Source of the DNA: Bacteroidia bacterium
GTDB lineage: Bacteria > Bacteroidota > Bacteroidia > 2-12-FULL-35-15
Assembly: GCA_016786925.1 (NCBI GenBank)
Contig: JAEUTU010000002.1
Span: forward strand, 1 to 45,088
Direction of reading: 5' to 3'
Length of the DNA stretch: 45,088 nt
The translations under genes were made by a program, and so were the position numbers. The notes under the pieces are model-generated. The model was not told the DNA's origin. It did not search any database and saw nothing but the letters and a program-made list of their open reading frames with translations. Positions 43,146-45,088 of the stretch are shown here, piece after piece. How positions within the stretch are numbered: the stretch's first letter is position 1; each line of letters begins with the position of its first letter.

Positions 43146-43727
43146 TTAATTTATCAATTGCTGATAAACAGCTATTACCTGCGGTATTAACAACTCTTTC
43201 TCATCATTATATATAACATGGTCAGCCAACTTCACTTTTTCTTCATCAACCATTTGGCTATTGATCCTTTTTAACACCTCTTCTGCTGCAACCTTATCAC
43301 GCTTCATAACGCGTTCCACTTTTAGATCGAGCGGGGCACTCACAACGATCACCTTATCCACTTGCTTATGAGCACCGCTTTCAAACAAAATAGCAGCTTC
43401 TTTCAACACAAAAACAGCGGTTTGTTTTTTATACCATGCTTCAAAATGCTGAGCTACTGCAGGATGAACAACGGTGTTCAATTGTTCTAGTCGTTCTTTA
43501 TTATTGAACACCAATGCTGCCATTTTTTTTCTATCTACCCTACCGCTTTCATCGATCACATCATGTCCAAACAGATCTACGATCTGTTGCTTTACCACCT
43601 CATCCTCGTCCAACAGCTTTTTTGCCTCTGTATCGGAATAATATACGGGAACACCAAGCAATTCAAATAGCTTGCAAACAGTAGTCTTTCCACTACCTAT
43701 TCCCCCTGTAATTCCAACTTTGATCAT
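43146..43727 (-). CDS. coaE: Dephospho-CoA kinase
   Basis: A 193-residue kinase. Walker A is GGIGSGKTT (Lys14), and YYSDTEAKKLL, VHPAVAQHFEAW and LFESGAHKQVD are conserved CoaE segments. It makes coenzyme A in the last step of synthesis. The start overlaps the ybbR stop codon by four bases (ATGA), so translation is coupled, an order seen in many Bacteroidota (yajC, ybbR, coaE). Confidence 0.96.
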   Translation of the reverse strand: MIKVGITGGIGSGKTTVCKLFELLGVPVYYSDTEAKKLLDEDEVVKQQIVDLFGHDVIDESGRVDRKKMAALVFNNKERLEQLNTVVHPAVAQHFEAWYKKQTAVFVLKEAAILFESGAHKQVDKVIVVSAPLDLKVERVMKRDKVAAEEVLKRINSQMVDEEKVKLADHVIYNDEKELLIPQVIAVYQQLIN

Positions 43728-44716
43728 TTTTTTATGATGTATTCTACTTTTTCCGGATTGAGCTTAACGGCACGTATTTCCTTAGGATATTCAACCAATT
43801 GCACTTTGGCTTTATTATCTCCCTCTTCTATCTTTTTATAATCGATAACTGCTCTAAAGCCGGAAGCACTTATTTTTTCATAATTATCAAACGCTACATT
43901 ATATTTTACCTGCACTTTGTCAGGAAACATTTTTAAGGAATATCCTATAGGCAAGTTCTCCACCTCAATTGGCAATTCAATGCTTGCTTCAGTGAATTTT
44001 TGCACCCTAATGATCAGCTCTATTTTATCGGTAGAATATTCTATCTTACCCCGTTTCTTATCGTGATACAATGCAACACTTACTTTTTCTGTTTTACTGA
44101 TCCCTTTCATGGATAGAGGCTGAGCTATTACATAAGAAACAGGCTCAACCACATCTACCGCGCCTGAAATGGTAATAAAAGCCGGATTTACTTGAATGCT
44201 ATCCGCCAGCTGATATTGATCCGCAAAGGTAAGATCACAATCCACCTTAACAGGTACACGTTTGATGATCTTCTTATTATAATTCAGGAAAATGGTATCG
44301 GGCTGTACTTTGATCACTTTTATTCCACTGGCAAATTGAGCTCGAATTTTATCTACACCATTATTCGTGTACAAAAAATAATGGTTCTTAACAGGTAAAG
44401 GACGTGCATCTTTCAGATCCAATGAAACCGTTTTTGTTATCTGGCGCAATTTATAGAACAGCAAACTAAAGCCACGGGAGGATATCTCCATTTCGATCTT
44501 TTCAGGCAATTCGCTGCTTAAAACTTTATCTGCCGGCACATTCACATAATTAACAGGAAAACTCACGCTGATCGTGTACTCCTTCGAGAGCATCATGAGC
44601 AGCCAAAAAAAGCCTGATAGTAAAAGACAAAAAAGGAACGTGATCACACGTCTGTTTAGCTTAACAGGCTGTTTGCTTTTATCATTTCTAAAAAAACGGA
44701 TAAATGTCTGTGTCAT
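43724..44716 (-). CDS. YbbR-like domain protein
   Basis: A 330-residue protein with one N-terminal membrane helix (about 26-46) after a basic stretch, followed by repeated YbbR-like beta domains (such as EKIEMEISSRGFSLLFYKLR and KVQVKYNVAFDNYEK). Elsewhere YbbR (CdaR) regulates the diadenylate cyclase CdaA; no cyclase gene is next to it here, so that role is not claimed. It is in the conserved yajC-ybbR-coaE order. Confidence 0.87.
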   Translation of the reverse strand: MTQTFIRFFRNDKSKQPVKLNRRVITFLFCLLLSGFFWLLMMLSKEYTISVSFPVNYVNVPADKVLSSELPEKIEMEISSRGFSLLFYKLRQITKTVSLDLKDARPLPVKNHYFLYTNNGVDKIRAQFASGIKVIKVQPDTIFLNYNKKIIKRVPVKVDCDLTFADQYQLADSIQVNPAFITISGAVDVVEPVSYVIAQPLSMKGISKTEKVSVALYHDKKRGKIEYSTDKIELIIRVQKFTEASIELPIEVENLPIGYSLKMFPDKVQVKYNVAFDNYEKISASGFRAVIDYKKIEEGDNKAKVQLVEYPKEIRAVKLNPEKVEYIIKK

Positions 44717-44733
44717 TGATCAACTAAAAGTAC

Positions 44734-44767
44734 AAAAAAATAGCGTTGCAGTAAACCACAACGCTAT
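44734..44767 (-). terminator. Terminator between yajC and ybbR
   Basis: TAGCGTTG / CAACGCTA stem with a 10-base loop, followed on the minus strand by seven T. It separates yajC from the ybbR-coaE unit. Confidence 0.82.
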
Positions 44768-44787
44768 AAATCCAATTGTGAAAAATT

Positions 44788-45069
44788 CTATTTCTGATCG
44801 GCACCGATCAATGAAGAAGAATCCATTGAAACGGCACTCTTTTCGATCTTTAATTTTACACCACCTTCAACAGTGATCATAAGTGTTGTATCCTGTATTT
44901 CGGAAACTTTTGCATGAATTCCACCAATGGTAACGATCTTGTCACCCACTTTTAAGTTCTCACGAAATTTCTTTTGTTCTTTCGCCTTTTTTAATTGAGG
45001 ACGGATCATAAAAAAATAAAACACCACAATGATCAATATCAAGGGTATAAACTGTCCTAATTGCTCCAT
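44788..45069 (-). CDS. yajC: Preprotein translocase subunit YajC
   Basis: A 93-residue protein with an N-terminal membrane helix (about 7-22, [19 protein letters not shown]), a basic segment and the conserved [20 protein letters not shown]. It is an accessory subunit of the SecDF-YajC complex. Typical YajC length. It is the last gene of the window; its promoter lies at or beyond the right edge. Confidence 0.95.
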   Translation of the reverse strand: MEQLGQFIPLILIIVVFYFFMIRPQLKKAKEQKKFRENLKVGDKIVTIGGIHAKVSEIQDTTLMITVEGGVKLKIEKSAVSMDSSSLIGADQK

Positions 45070-45088
45070 AATTTTTTGTTTTTAGATT

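Noticed and set aside
43724..44716. YbbR as a regulator of a cyclic di-AMP synthase
   Set aside because: No cyclase gene is adjacent; the usual yajC-ybbR-coaE order is present instead.

Overview
The window looks like a chromosomal segment of a Bacteroidota bacterium. I read this from three T9SS-type C-terminal sorting domains, gldF and gldG, start codons without Shine-Dalgarno sequences, and repeated -7 boxes of the TAnnTTTG form typical of the phylum. The DNA is AT-rich. I see no rRNA, tRNA, CRISPR array, insertion sequence or prophage, and no gene-free stretch longer than about 300 bases. Family or genus cannot be fixed from the sequence.

Layout. 1-5.9 kb: the 3' part of a secreted GH92 alpha-mannosidase, a small lipoprotein, a TPR-SpoIIE phosphatase, a T9SS-exported esterase and a small secreted protein. 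5.9-13.6 kb: a leftward block gldF, gldG, DUF4340 and dnaN, interrupted by an AT-rich, GATC-poor pair of peptidases (S41 and M28). 13.7-16.2 kb: lysC-lysA for lysine and diaminopimelate synthesis. 16.3-26.3 kb: a phenylacetate (paa) cluster in the order paaA, B, C, D, sensor kinase, paaG, H, I, J, four-helix-bundle gene, paaY, then a tight trio (YciI-like, unknown, DUF1569). 26.4-30.0 kb: a U32 RNA-hydroxylase-type gene with its ferredoxin, rplS and prfC. 30.0-34.0 kb: two tandem duplications, one of outer-membrane-like proteins and one of T9SS-sorted choice-of-anchor-J proteins. 34.1-38 kb: a small secreted protein, a thioredoxin-like protein, an unknown, and a TlpA-SCO pair. 38-45 kb, leftward: TPR lipoprotein, recA, bcp, nnr, DUF2752, DUF4190, coaE, ybbR, yajC.

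The paa genes supply the catalytic epoxidase core (PaaABC), the FeS maturation factor (PaaD), the epoxide isomerase (PaaG), 3-hydroxyadipyl-CoA dehydrogenase (PaaH), the thiolase (PaaJ) and two rescue thioesterases (PaaI, PaaY). PaaE, PaaF, PaaK and PaaZ are not here and must be encoded elsewhere if the pathway works. No PaaX- or PaaR-type repressor is present; a soluble GAF/HisKA_2 kinase sits inside the cluster instead.

The best candidates for something new are: the three coupled genes after paaY; the selfish-looking four-helix-bundle cassette flanked by inverted short repeats in the paa cluster; a terminator whose loop and T-tract double as a promoter between paaC and paaD; the U32-ferredoxin pair; and the compositional island between DUF4340 and dnaN. 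None is proven; all are inference from sequence and context.
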